Below are positions 37,801 through 45,800 of a stretch of 64,000 nucleotides of DNA, piece after piece. This stretch comes from Hylemonella sp. (GTDB taxonomy: Bacteria; Pseudomonadota; Gammaproteobacteria; Burkholderiales; Burkholderiaceae_C). The stretch spans positions 1-64,000 of the forward strand of contig JAUXVI010000045.1 of the NCBI GenBank assembly GCA_030680575.1, read 5' to 3'. The position numbers were made by a program, and so were the translations under genes. The number at the start of each line of letters is the position of its first letter. Within the stretch, counting starts at the first letter, position 1. The notes beneath the pieces are model-generated. The model searched no databases, was not told the origin of the DNA, and worked only from the letters and a program-made list of their open reading frames with translations.

Positions 37801-38188
37801 AGTCTGGACAGTCGAAGCGGTGGCCGAGCGCTTTGTCGATGCGGCGAGAACTGCCAGGCGATTGCCACGTGTGGCGGTGCAAGGCTACGCCAGCACTTGG
37901 CCCATCGTGATCTTGCCAAACGACACGTACCCGGATCCGCACAGGGTGTATCGCATGGCACCTCCATCTCCACAGGATGTGGAGCAGATGCTCGAAGTCA
38001 TGCGCTGGGTGCAGATGCTTGAACTCGACGAGCGGCACCTGGTGTGGATGCGTGCCAAGCGTTTTGACTGGGTGGAGATCAGCAAGCGCTTTGCCTGTGA
38101 CCGCACTACGGCGTGGAGACGCTGGAAGAGGGACATGCAAGTGGTGGCTGACCTGCTCAACAGGCAGGCAGCACAACTGAAACGGTGA
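37793..38188 (+). CDS. DUF6362-like phage protein
   Basis: A 131-residue protein: WTVEAVAERFVDAARTARRLPRVAVQGYASTWPIVI, then VEQMLEVMRWVQMLELDERHLVWMRAKRFDWVEISKRFACDRTTAWRRWKRDM, a sigma-factor-like helix-turn-helix (about residues 85-118). It resembles a phage family I recall as DUF6362. Because of its HTH and late position in the early unit it may switch on late genes. That role is inference. Confidence 0.75.
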   Translation: MDEVWTVEAVAERFVDAARTARRLPRVAVQGYASTWPIVILPNDTYPDPHRVYRMAPPSPQDVEQMLEVMRWVQMLELDERHLVWMRAKRFDWVEISKRFACDRTTAWRRWKRDMQVVADLLNRQAAQLKR

Positions 38189-38633
38189 AGATTCGAACCA
38201 GAGAGGAAATTAGCGTGTTTTGGCGTGCATGCGCGGCGCAATTCAAACTGAAAAGTGAATGCGCGGTTTTTGGGGCCAAAACACGCTGCAACATTTGGGC
38301 GAATTGCAGCTACATTTTCATCTACGGTCGACAAAGGTGTGTGTGCAGCAACTGCACCGAACCCGACTTATCGCAAGACGACGATTTCCCCAGAGGCCTC
38401 GTATTCCGCCAGCTTTTCCAGCGGCAGGTACACAGTTGGTTTTTCTTCGCGAAGAACCTCAAGCCGACCTTCGACCTCCGACCCCACTCGGTATACCCCA
38501 GCAGTTAACGGCACAAAGCCGGTTTCTGCACTGGTCGTTTCATTTGAACTTTTGCGGGCCAGAACCCCGCGAACTACTTTGATTTGCACTGCAAGACATT
38601 CTCGTTTTGCGGCCAATTTTACCGGTCACCCCC
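38189..38633. other. Regulatory gap with long inverted repeat
   Basis: This 445-base stretch has no plus-strand gene. It carries the perfect inverted repeat GCGTGTTTTGGC (38213-38224) / GCCAAAACACGC (38275-38286). Its core CGTGTTTTGGCG is also found at 28229-28240 in the other regulatory gap of the prophage. The right part holds a possible small minus-strand gene (38368-38616). Confidence 0.55.
38368..38616 (-). CDS. Possible small antisense gene
   Basis: An 82-residue frame on the minus strand, opposite to its neighbours. It starts with TTG only, because a stop lies upstream, and has GGGGGTGA as a possible ribosome site. The protein (MAAKRECLAVQIKVVRGVLARKSSNETTSAETGFVPLTAGVYRVG, ending PTVYLPLEKLAEYEASGEIVVLR) has a natural-looking composition and a plausible beta-rich fold, unlike the Ser/Arg-rich frames across from it. 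No family is recognised. Confidence 0.42.
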   Translation of the reverse strand: MAAKRECLAVQIKVVRGVLARKSSNETTSAETGFVPLTAGVYRVGSEVEGRLEVLREEKPTVYLPLEKLAEYEASGEIVVLR

Positions 38634-39893
38634 ATGAATCATCCTGAGATCCGTATGGTCCCAGTGGACGCGCTCGTCCCGTATGCACGCAACGCCCGCA
38701 CCCACAGCGATGCCCAAGTGGCCCAAATTGCGGCCTCCATTACCGAGTTCGGCTGGACCAACCCCATCCTCACGGACGGTGCCAAGGGTCTGATCGCGGG
38801 TCACGGTCGCTTGATGGCAGCACGCAAGCTAGGTCTCAAGGAGGTACCGGTCATCGAGCTGGGGCACCTGACTCCCGAACAGAAGAAGGCCTACATCCTG
38901 GCCGACAACCGTCTGGCCGAGAACGCAGGTTGGGACGATGAGCTCCTGAAACTCGAGTTGGCCGAACTCAAAGCGGCCGACTTTGATCTTGACCTGATGG
39001 GCTTCACCGACAAGGAGCTCGAAGAACTTCTGAACGGAGACGAATCAGGCGGTGGTTTGACTGAAGATGACGCAATCCCAGATGCACCAGTAGACCCGGT
39101 ATCCAGACCTGGGGACTTGTGGATTCTCGGCAACCACCGCCTCCTTTGTGGAGACTCCACAGTCTTGTCGGATGTGGAACGGCTTATGGGTGGCCAACTG
39201 GCTGACATGGCCTTCACCGATCCACCCTACAACGTGGACTACGGCAACAGTGCCAAAGACAAGATGCGCGGCAAAGACCGGCGCATCATGAACGACGATC
39301 TGGGTGAGGGGTTCTTCCAGTTCCTCTATGACGCCTGTCTGAACCTGCTTGTGGTCACCAAGGGCGCCTGCTACGTGTGCATGAGCTCATCTGAACTGCA
39401 TACCCTGCAAAAAGCCTGGATAAAGGCAGGCGGCAAGTGGTCCACGTTCATCATCTGGTCCAAAAACACCTTCACGCTCGGTCGTGCGGATTACCAGCGC
39501 CAGTACGAACCCATCCTGTATGGCTGGAAGCAGGGCTCGGACCACTTCTGGTGCGGGGACCGTGATCAGTCGGACATCTGGAACTACAACAAACCCCGGG
39601 TCAACGACTTGCACCCGACCATGAAGCCAGTCGAGCTGGTCGAGCGTGCCATCAAGAATTCATCGAAGAGCCGGGACATCGTGCTGGATCTGTTTGGTGG
39701 CTCTGGCACCACCCTGATCGCCAGCGAGAAGACTGGGCGTCACGCCCGTCTCATTGAACTCGATCCCAAGTTCGTGGATGTGATCATCAAGCGCTGGGAG
39801 GACTACACCGGTCAGCAGGCAATGCGTGAAGACGACGGCCTGAGGTTTTCTGAGGCAAGCGAAACGGCGCTTCCCGATCCAGCAGCCCAATGA
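38634..39893 (+). CDS. ParB-like / DNA methyltransferase fusion
   Basis: A 419-residue phage DNA methylase. Residues about 1-95 form a ParB/Srx-like domain (VPVDALVPYARNARTHSDAQVAQIAASITEFGWTNPILTD and IAGHGRLMAARKLGLKEVPVIEL). The rest is an N4/N6-type methyltransferase with DPPYNVDYG near residue 197 and the SAM motif DLFGGSGTTLIASEKTGR near 352. This domain pair is common in prophages and has no restriction partner here, so it is an orphan methylase. It may protect phage DNA from host restriction or mark packaging or replication sites. Start: the ATG at 38634, where the family homology begins. Confidence 0.9.
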   Translation: MNHPEIRMVPVDALVPYARNARTHSDAQVAQIAASITEFGWTNPILTDGAKGLIAGHGRLMAARKLGLKEVPVIELGHLTPEQKKAYILADNRLAENAGWDDELLKLELAELKAADFDLDLMGFTDKELEELLNGDESGGGLTEDDAIPDAPVDPVSRPGDLWILGNHRLLCGDSTVLSDVERLMGGQLADMAFTDPPYNVDYGNSAKDKMRGKDRRIMNDDLGEGFFQFLYDACLNLLVVTKGACYVCMSSSELHTLQKAWIKAGGKWSTFIIWSKNTFTLGRADYQRQYEPILYGWKQGSDHFWCGDRDQSDIWNYNKPRVNDLHPTMKPVELVERAIKNSSKSRDIVLDLFGGSGTTLIASEKTGRHARLIELDPKFVDVIIKRWEDYTGQQAMREDDGLRFSEASETALPDPAAQ

Positions 39894-39956
39894 AGGTGGT
39901 CAGCATAGGCTTGCGTCAAAATCATGGGTAAGTCCCAATCATGAAATCAGACCGGC

Positions 39957-40454
39957 ATGTTCAGTCTTCACTGCACCAAGAAGCTTCTCGATCGCATCAA
40001 GCCAGAGCTTGAAGCGCCTCGGGCCGGTACAACGCGCCTTGGTAACTGGTATGCCACTGCGCTGTTTTGGAAACCTCAAATGGCGCTTGTGGTCAATGAG
40101 AGAACGCTGTTGCCTGTGCTGTTGCCATTGGCACCAGCTGCAACGCTTGCTGAGCGATTTCCGATTGCGCTGCGAGATGTGCTGCGCGCACTCGACATGC
40201 CAGCCGAATTCATTGAGTCAGAAATCAGTGGCATGGGTGAGGTGGTCTATGCCAAGACCGCCAACCGCAGCGTTTTAGGCGTGATGAACGAGTTTGTGTT
40301 TCTGGCTGAGGGCTACCGTGACCAGGATGGATCAGTCGATCCGGTCGCTTTGTCTCTTAAGTTGGCCGGTACGCCGTGCGGTCCACTCTACAAAGGCGCA
40401 GTATTTCCGGACAAGGCTCTGCGTGAGCTGGTCCACGGCGGAGCGATTCATTGA
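39957..40454 (+). CDS. DUF6933-like protein
   Basis: A 165-residue protein (MFSLHCTKKLLDRIKPELE, TTRLGNWYATALFWKPQMALVVNERTLLPVLLPLAPA, KTANRSVLGVMNEFVFLAEGY). This pattern matches a widespread small family I recall as DUF6933, also found on chromosomes and plasmids. Function unknown. It stands alone on the plus strand, convergent with the next three minus-strand genes, so it may be an added 'moron' gene. Confidence 0.78.
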   Translation: MFSLHCTKKLLDRIKPELEAPRAGTTRLGNWYATALFWKPQMALVVNERTLLPVLLPLAPAATLAERFPIALRDVLRALDMPAEFIESEISGMGEVVYAKTANRSVLGVMNEFVFLAEGYRDQDGSVDPVALSLKLAGTPCGPLYKGAVFPDKALRELVHGGAIH

Positions 40455-40472
40455 CTTTCTTCTGCAGACTGA

Positions 40473-40832
40473 TCAACCAAGGCGTGCGCAATAGCGACCG
40501 TAGTTCGACCCAGAGGGATCGATGAAGAGGTAAGGGCGACCGGGTGCATGCACTTCGACACACAGCCTGCCATCTCCGTAATAGCCACCCTTGCCATTGA
40601 GCCAGTCGCGAGACTGGAGCAGGTTCACTGCAAATCGGTCGAACTCTGCTGGTTCTATCTCGTGAGTCTCGGTGATGTAGACGGTGCAGTCTTCGCTGCC
40701 AGCGATCTCGCTCATGGTGGCGGGCTTGCGGCCAAAGGGCAGGCGGATGCTGAGCTCTTCGACCTCCATGTCCTTGCCATCGAACTGGATGGTCAGAGGC
40801 TTGCGTTCAATTGTGATGGTCATGGTTTTCAT
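40473..40832 (-). CDS. Hypothetical protein (minus-strand cassette)
   Basis: A 119-residue protein with MTITIERKPLTIQFDGKDMEVEELSIRLPFGRKPATMSEI and a C-terminal DWLNGKGGYYGDGRLCVEVHAPGRPYLFIDPSGSNYGRYCARLG. No family recognised. It is last of three minus-strand genes, seven bases behind the DUF3489 gene. Confidence 0.72.
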   Translation of the reverse strand: MKTMTITIERKPLTIQFDGKDMEVEELSIRLPFGRKPATMSEIAGSEDCTVYITETHEIEPAEFDRFAVNLLQSRDWLNGKGGYYGDGRLCVEVHAPGRPYLFIDPSGSNYGRYCARLG

Positions 40833-40839
40833 GTGAGCC

Positions 40840-41283
40840 TCAGGCAGCTTGGTTGGTGATGCGGTAGATGCGGTCAGTGCCGGGTTGCTTCTCTGAAGTG
40901 ATCTCCAGGCCCAGCTTCTTTTTGAGGGCTCCAGCCATGGTGCCTCGCACCGTGTGGACCTGCCAGCCTGTTGCCTCGGTCATCTGGGCCAGCGTGGCAC
41001 CTTCTGCGCGTGTGAGAAGCTCAATCAGTACGGCTTGCTTGGTGCCTTCGCGTTTGGCGCGCGGCGCCTGGACTGTGATCCCAATCGCCTGCAGCCCTGT
41101 GGCTGTGGCCACGTACACCGCAGGCTCTGCGGCGCTTGGCTCGATGAGCTCGGCGTTGTGCATCGAGGTGAGCACCTTGATGCGAGCCCCGCCCTTGAGG
41201 GTGTCGGGGAAGTTCGTCAGTTTCTTTTGTGGATGCTGCGCAGCCGCTTCAAGCAGCGCGCGTTGGGTGTCCGTGAGTTTCAT
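40840..41283 (-). CDS. DUF3489-family protein
   Basis: A 147-residue protein. The N-terminal part (TDTQRALLEAAAQHPQKKLTNFPDTLKGGARIKVLTSMHNAELIEP) is wHTH-like. The C-terminal DUF3489 domain reads TKQAVLIELLTRAEGATLAQMTEATGWQVHTVRGTMAGALKKKLGLEITSEK. The latter is a small winged helix common in phages and mobile elements. It probably binds DNA. The start ATG overlaps the stop of the preceding small gene (ATGA). Confidence 0.85.
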   Translation of the reverse strand: MKLTDTQRALLEAAAQHPQKKLTNFPDTLKGGARIKVLTSMHNAELIEPSAAEPAVYVATATGLQAIGITVQAPRAKREGTKQAVLIELLTRAEGATLAQMTEATGWQVHTVRGTMAGALKKKLGLEITSEKQPGTDRIYRITNQAA

Positions 41284-41486
41284 TGTTTGCCTTTCGATGT
41301 TGTTGATGTGCTTTTTCCTGCTTCGATCCCTGCGGCGTAAGCAGCCTCCATCGCGCTCTTGATGCACCAGACTGCGACGTCGTGGAAGTCCAGGCGATCG
41401 CTGTGTTGTGTCTCCAGCGTCTCGATGAACAAGTGCTCTTTGGCGATCTGCTCGAGCAGCTTGTTCAGGTCCTTGTTTTGTTTCAT
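41280..41486 (-). CDS. DUF6900-like small protein
   Basis: A 68-residue protein (LNKLLEQIAKEHLFIETLETQHSDRLDFHDVAVWCIKSAMEAAYAAGIEAG) matching, from memory, a small family labelled DUF6900 that travels with DUF3489 genes. First of the minus-strand trio. Function unknown. Confidence 0.78.
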   Translation of the reverse strand: MKQNKDLNKLLEQIAKEHLFIETLETQHSDRLDFHDVAVWCIKSAMEAAYAAGIEAGKSTSTTSKGKQ

Positions 41487-41593
41487 TGGCTTGGTTCCTT
41501 TCGTTCATCCAATGTGATGGATTGACGCTCTGAATCAAGATGAAGCCAAGTCAATTTTTGAAGCTGTCGCTTATTCCTTGAAAGACGATTGAG

Positions 41594-41962
41594 ATGCCGA
41601 GAAGTGCGCCCACTCCATGCCGTTACCCGGGTTGCGCACAGGTGCTCAACGTACCTGGTTACTGCGCCAATCACCAGTCGCAAGTGCACCGTGAATACGG
41701 ACGTGCGCGGCGCGGGTTCGACACCGAGCTCGGCTTCTATCAATCGGCCAGGTGGCGCAACACCCGTGCAGCGGTGTTACGGGATAACCCGCTTTGCTGC
41801 AGGTGCCAAGCGAAGGGGCTGTTGCAACCGGCCAAAGTCGTTGACCACATCGTTCCAGTCAAAGAAGGCGGTGAGCGCTTTGAGCGAGCGAACCTGCAGA
41901 GCCTGTGCGTGCCCTGTCACAACGCCAAGACCGCCTCAGAGACCGCGTCCTCGCGCCAGTGA
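41594..41962 (+). CDS. Phage HNH endonuclease
   Basis: A 122-residue HNH nuclease: zinc-binding CRYPGCAQVLNVPGYCANH at the N-terminus and LCCRCQAKG with VVDHIVPVKEGGERFERANLQSLCVPCHNAKT (residues about 66-113), which holds the His-Asn-His core. In HK97-like phages an HNH protein directly precedes the terminase genes and is needed with terminase for cleavage at cos. Position and size fit that role. It begins the late gene block. Confidence 0.9.
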   Translation: MPRSAPTPCRYPGCAQVLNVPGYCANHQSQVHREYGRARRGFDTELGFYQSARWRNTRAAVLRDNPLCCRCQAKGLLQPAKVVDHIVPVKEGGERFERANLQSLCVPCHNAKTASETASSRQ

Positions 41963-42126
41963 CCCCGTCCTGAGGGGGTAGGGGGGATGAATCTCTACAG
42001 ACTGCCTTCGAAGATGCGTTGGCCTGCGCAAATTTTTGTGCGTGCAAATTGAACAAGGGGGGGTATCCCCCAAAGCCTGCAGAAAAGGCCGTGCATCAGA
42101 TGAACATCAAACCAAGCGGGTGATTT
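41963..42126. other. Candidate cos (packaging) region
   Basis: This 164-base gap between the HNH endonuclease and the small terminase gene is where HK97-type phages carry cos. It is rich in G runs (GAGGGGGTAGGGGGG near 41972-41986; AAGGGGGGGTATCCCCC near 42053-42069) and contains TGCGCAAATTTTTGTGCG (from about 42026), an inverted repeat. No gene is visible. The exact cut site cannot be read. Confidence 0.4.
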
Positions 42127-42588
42127 ATGGGTGGACGCAAGCCGCTACCGACTCAAGTCAAACAGATCAAAGGGACCTTGCAACCATGCCGGACCAACTA
42201 CCACGAGCCTGTACCAGAGGGCTTGCTGGTCGAGCCCCCGGACTACATGCCAGAGGGGGCCAAAGCCGCTTGGCGCTACGCACTTGAATGTGCTCCGCCC
42301 ACGCTGATCCGCAAGCTCGACATGTCCGTGCTGGAGATCTGGGCTTGTGCCGCAGATCTCTACCGGCAGGCCCAGGCGGGCATCGGCAAAACCGGTCTCT
42401 TGGTAAAGGCGCCCCATAGCGGCGTGCCCATGCAGTCGCCTTACCTGGCCATTGCGAACAAGCAAGCCCAGATCATGACCAAAGCTGCGATCGAGATGGG
42501 TTTCACCCCGGCATCTCGCTCGCGCATCTCCATTCCAAACGAACGCCCGGGCGAGGAGCTCGATCTCTGGGAGGACATCGTGGGTTGA
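42127..42588 (+). CDS. Terminase small subunit (P27 family)
   Basis: Binds the packaging site and delivers DNA to the large terminase. The 153 residues start MGGRKPLPTQVKQIKGTL, followed by VEPPDYMPEGAKAAWRYALE and LIRKLDMSVLEIWACAADLYRQAQ, the P27 pattern. It ends 16 bases before the large subunit. Confidence 0.92.
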   Translation: MGGRKPLPTQVKQIKGTLQPCRTNYHEPVPEGLLVEPPDYMPEGAKAAWRYALECAPPTLIRKLDMSVLEIWACAADLYRQAQAGIGKTGLLVKAPHSGVPMQSPYLAIANKQAQIMTKAAIEMGFTPASRSRISIPNERPGEELDLWEDIVG

Positions 42589-42604
42589 CCCAAAGGGAAA
42601 CAGG

Positions 42605-44311
42605 ATGAGCACATACGCTGCGAGCGCCAAACAATATGCTGAGCGCGTTGTCTCTCATGAGATCCTGACCTGCGAGTGGGTCCAGAAAGCCTGCAAACGC
42701 CAACTCGATGACCTGATCCGCTTCAAGCGCAAGAGCAGTCTCTACCAGTTCAATCCGGAACTGCTTGACCGCTATGGCAGGCCCTACCGCCCAGCGGACA
42801 ACCTGTGCGCCTTCATTGAGCGATTGCCCCACGTCAAAGGCCCACTGGCCAGCAAGATGATTGTTCTGGAGCCCTGGCAGGTGTTCATCCTGTCCACGGT
42901 CTTCGGGTGGGTCAAATCGGACGGCAAGCGCCGCTTCAGGCGCTCCTACATCGAGGTGCCTCGGGGCAACGCCAAGTCCACCCTGTCCTCGGCAGTTGGC
43001 CTGTACATGCTGGCAGCCGACCGCGAGGGTGGCGCTGAGGTGTATTCGCTGGCCACCACCCGCGATCAGGCCCGCATCGTCTTTGGCGATGCTCAGACCA
43101 TGGCGCGCCTGAGCCCGGGTTTCAGGAACCGTTTTGCTGTGAACGTCGGAGCGCACAACATGCATGTGCTTCAGACCGGCTCCAAGTTCGAGGCGCTCTC
43201 GGCAGAAGGCTCCACGCTCGACGGCTTGAACATCCACTTCGGTTGCATCGACGAGTTGCACGCCCACAAAACCCGAACGGTCTATGACGTGGTGGAGACC
43301 GGTACCGGCAAGCGGGACAACTCACTGCTGTGGGTGATCACCACGGCTGGCAGCAACCGATCGGGCATCTGCTATGAGGTCCGAAGCTTTGTCACAAAGC
43401 TGCTCAACAGGGTGTTCGAAGACGACTCCCAGTTCGGGATCATCTATGGGCTCGATGAAGGTGATGACTGGGCCGCCAAGAACTCGCTCATCAAAGCCAA
43501 CCCCAATTGGGGCATCTCAGTGCGCGAGGAGATCCTGGTTCCCCTGCAGGCCAAGGCCATGCAGTTGCCCAGCGCGGTCAACAACTTCAAGACGAAGCAC
43601 CTCAACGAATGGGTGAGTGCAGACACGGCCTGGATGGACATGCGGTCCTGGGATGCCAGTGCCAATCCCGATCTTGAGCTCGATCAGTTCCTGGGCCGGC
43701 CCTGCTGGCTCGGTCTGGATCTGGCCAGCAAGACGGACATCGCGGCGCTCGTCATGGTGTTCGAGCACCCTGACACACCAGACGCATATGCGGTGTTTGG
43801 CAAGTACTACCTGCCTGAGGACACGGTCCAGGCGGCGGGTAACAGCCAATACGAGGGCTGGGCCCACACAGGACGCCTGTCGGTGACGCCAGGCAACGTG
43901 ATCGATTTCAGCTGGATCGAAGCCGATCTGCTGGACATCTCGTCACGGTTTTCAGTGCAAGCCGTGGCCTTTGACCCGTTCCAGGCCACGCAGCTGTCCA
44001 CACGGATGTTGTCCGAGGGCCTGCCCATGATTGAAGTGCGCCCCACGGTGCTGAACTTCAGCGAGCCGATGAAGACGCTTGAGGCCTTGGTCCTGCAAAA
44101 GAAGCTCGTTCATGACGGAGACCCGGTGCTGGCCTGGATGGCCAGCAACGTGGTTGCCCACACGGACGTCAAAGACAACATCTATCCAAGGAAGGAAAGA
44201 CCAGAAAACAAGATAGACGGTATCGTGGCACTGATCATGGCCCTATCACGGGCGATCAAACCGGGCGAATCGGTGGTGCTGGGATCCGACTATGAGTTGA
44301 TGGTGCTCTGA
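42605..44311 (+). CDS. Terminase large subunit
   Basis: ATP-driven packaging motor and nuclease of 568 residues, of the HK97/P27-associated type. Walker A-like VPRGNAKSTLSSAVGLYML near residue 119, Walker B FGCIDELHAHKTRTVYDVVETGTGKR near 212, and the nuclease-domain start WLGLDLASKTDIAALVMVFEH near 370. NKIDGIVALIMALSRA near the C-terminus is characteristic. Followed four bases later by the portal gene. Confidence 0.95.
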   Translation: MSTYAASAKQYAERVVSHEILTCEWVQKACKRQLDDLIRFKRKSSLYQFNPELLDRYGRPYRPADNLCAFIERLPHVKGPLASKMIVLEPWQVFILSTVFGWVKSDGKRRFRRSYIEVPRGNAKSTLSSAVGLYMLAADREGGAEVYSLATTRDQARIVFGDAQTMARLSPGFRNRFAVNVGAHNMHVLQTGSKFEALSAEGSTLDGLNIHFGCIDELHAHKTRTVYDVVETGTGKRDNSLLWVITTAGSNRSGICYEVRSFVTKLLNRVFEDDSQFGIIYGLDEGDDWAAKNSLIKANPNWGISVREEILVPLQAKAMQLPSAVNNFKTKHLNEWVSADTAWMDMRSWDASANPDLELDQFLGRPCWLGLDLASKTDIAALVMVFEHPDTPDAYAVFGKYYLPEDTVQAAGNSQYEGWAHTGRLSVTPGNVIDFSWIEADLLDISSRFSVQAVAFDPFQATQLSTRMLSEGLPMIEVRPTVLNFSEPMKTLEALVLQKKLVHDGDPVLAWMASNVVAHTDVKDNIYPRKERPENKIDGIVALIMALSRAIKPGESVVLGSDYELMVL

Positions 44312-44315
44312 CGTC

Positions 44316-45800
44316 ATGGGAATTTTTAACTTCTTTGACCGCTTCAGAGCCTCCAGGATTGGAGTCCAAAGTGATCGCTCGCCCTGGGGAGACTTTTACT
44401 TTGAGCCAGTCTCGGCTCGAAGTATCTCCGGCATGCGTGTCTCGGCCGATTCGGCCATGCGCCTGGCTGCGGTCTACGCTTGCGTACGCATTCTCTCGGA
44501 GACCATGGCGTCGCTCCCCCTGGTGGTCTACCGGCCCCGCAAGGACGGCGGCAAGGACCGGGTGACGGACCACTGGCTCTACCAGTTGTTGGGCAAACGG
44601 CCCAACCGATACCAGAACCCGTTCGAGTGGCGCGAGATGTTGCAGGGGCATCTGGCTCTGAGGGGGAATGCCTTCTGCCAGATCCTGGCCAACAGCCGGG
44701 GGGAGATCACCGAGCTGATCCCGATTCACCCTGACCGGGTGCGCATGGAGCTGCTGTCCTCTGGCGACTACCGCTACCGCATCCGGGATCAGGCAGGCTC
44801 CGAGATCGTCCTTCCTCGTGGGGAGGTCTGGCATCTGAGGGGCCTGTCTTCGGATGGGCTGATTGGCCTGAGCCCCATTGATCTCTCGCGAGAAAGCCTG
44901 GGTATGGCGCTGGCCGCGCAGGACTACGGGGCTCGGTTCTTCTCCAACGATGCCAAACCCACGGGGGGCTGGATCGAGTTCCCGGGCACCTTCAAGGACC
45001 CAGAGGCCAAGCGGGTGTTTCGGGAGTCCTACCAGGCGGCGCAGTCTGGTTCGAACCGGGGCAAGGTCCTGGTGCTTGAAAACGGCATGAAGTTTCACGA
45101 GGTGGGCGTCACGAACAAGGACGCTCAGTTCCTGGAGCTGCGCAAGTTCCAAATAACAGACATCGCCCGATTGTTCAGAGTGCCGCCACACATGATTGCG
45201 GACCTGGACCGGGCGACGTTCTCCAACATCGAGCAGCAAAGCCTGGAATTCGTCATGCACACCATGACGCCCTGGGCAGAGCGCTGGGAAGCATCCATCG
45301 AATCTGACCTACTCCCAGATGGAGACGCCCTGGAGATCGAGTTTGACTTTGCCAATCTGATGCGAGGGGATGCGGCCAGCCGCTCGGCGTACTACCAAAG
45401 CGGCATCCAGAACGGCTGGCTCACCCGCAACGAGGCCCGCATCTCGGAAAACCTCAACCCGATCGCAGGGCTCGATCAACCGCTGCGGCCGCTGAACATG
45501 GTCGAAGAGGATGACGCAGAGGACGCGGAAATCGAATCTCAGGATGCCGACACCGATGCCAGTCCTGAACCATACCAGCAGTTGAGCTTACGCCTGCGAA
45601 AGCTGGTTGAGTCCAACGCCCACCGGCTGGCCCGGCGAATTTGCAAAAAGGGTGCCCTGGGCACCAACGAAATTGACCTCATCGCCCAGACCTTCAGCCT
45701 GCCTCCATCGGCGGTGCTGGACTGGGCGCAGGGCGCTCCATCACTCGAGAATGAACCGGCGCTGTCCCGGTCCCTCATCCATTTGGGAATACACACATGA
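44316..45800 (+). CDS. Portal protein (HK97 family)
   Basis: Ring-forming protein at the capsid vertex through which DNA enters and leaves. Features: VSADSAMRLAAVYACVRILSETMASLPLVVYRP (residues about 39-70), FEWREMLQGHLALRGNAFCQIL, ITDIARLFRVPPHMIADLDRATFSNIEQQSLEFVMHTMTPWAERWEASI. At 494 residues it is somewhat longer than the average member, with an acidic stretch (EEDDAEDAEIESQDADTDASPE) near residue 397 and about 80 residues after it. It overlaps the protease gene by four bases. Confidence 0.94.
   Translation: MGIFNFFDRFRASRIGVQSDRSPWGDFYFEPVSARSISGMRVSADSAMRLAAVYACVRILSETMASLPLVVYRPRKDGGKDRVTDHWLYQLLGKRPNRYQNPFEWREMLQGHLALRGNAFCQILANSRGEITELIPIHPDRVRMELLSSGDYRYRIRDQAGSEIVLPRGEVWHLRGLSSDGLIGLSPIDLSRESLGMALAAQDYGARFFSNDAKPTGGWIEFPGTFKDPEAKRVFRESYQAAQSGSNRGKVLVLENGMKFHEVGVTNKDAQFLELRKFQITDIARLFRVPPHMIADLDRATFSNIEQQSLEFVMHTMTPWAERWEASIESDLLPDGDALEIEFDFANLMRGDAASRSAYYQSGIQNGWLTRNEARISENLNPIAGLDQPLRPLNMVEEDDAEDAEIESQDADTDASPEPYQQLSLRLRKLVESNAHRLARRICKKGALGTNEIDLIAQTFSLPPSAVLDWAQGAPSLENEPALSRSLIHLGIHT

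Noticed and set aside
38255-38647. 130-codon plus-strand frame before the methyltransferase
   Set aside because: Ser/Thr/Arg-rich shadow of the more natural minus-strand frame at 38368-38616; overlaps the methyltransferase start.
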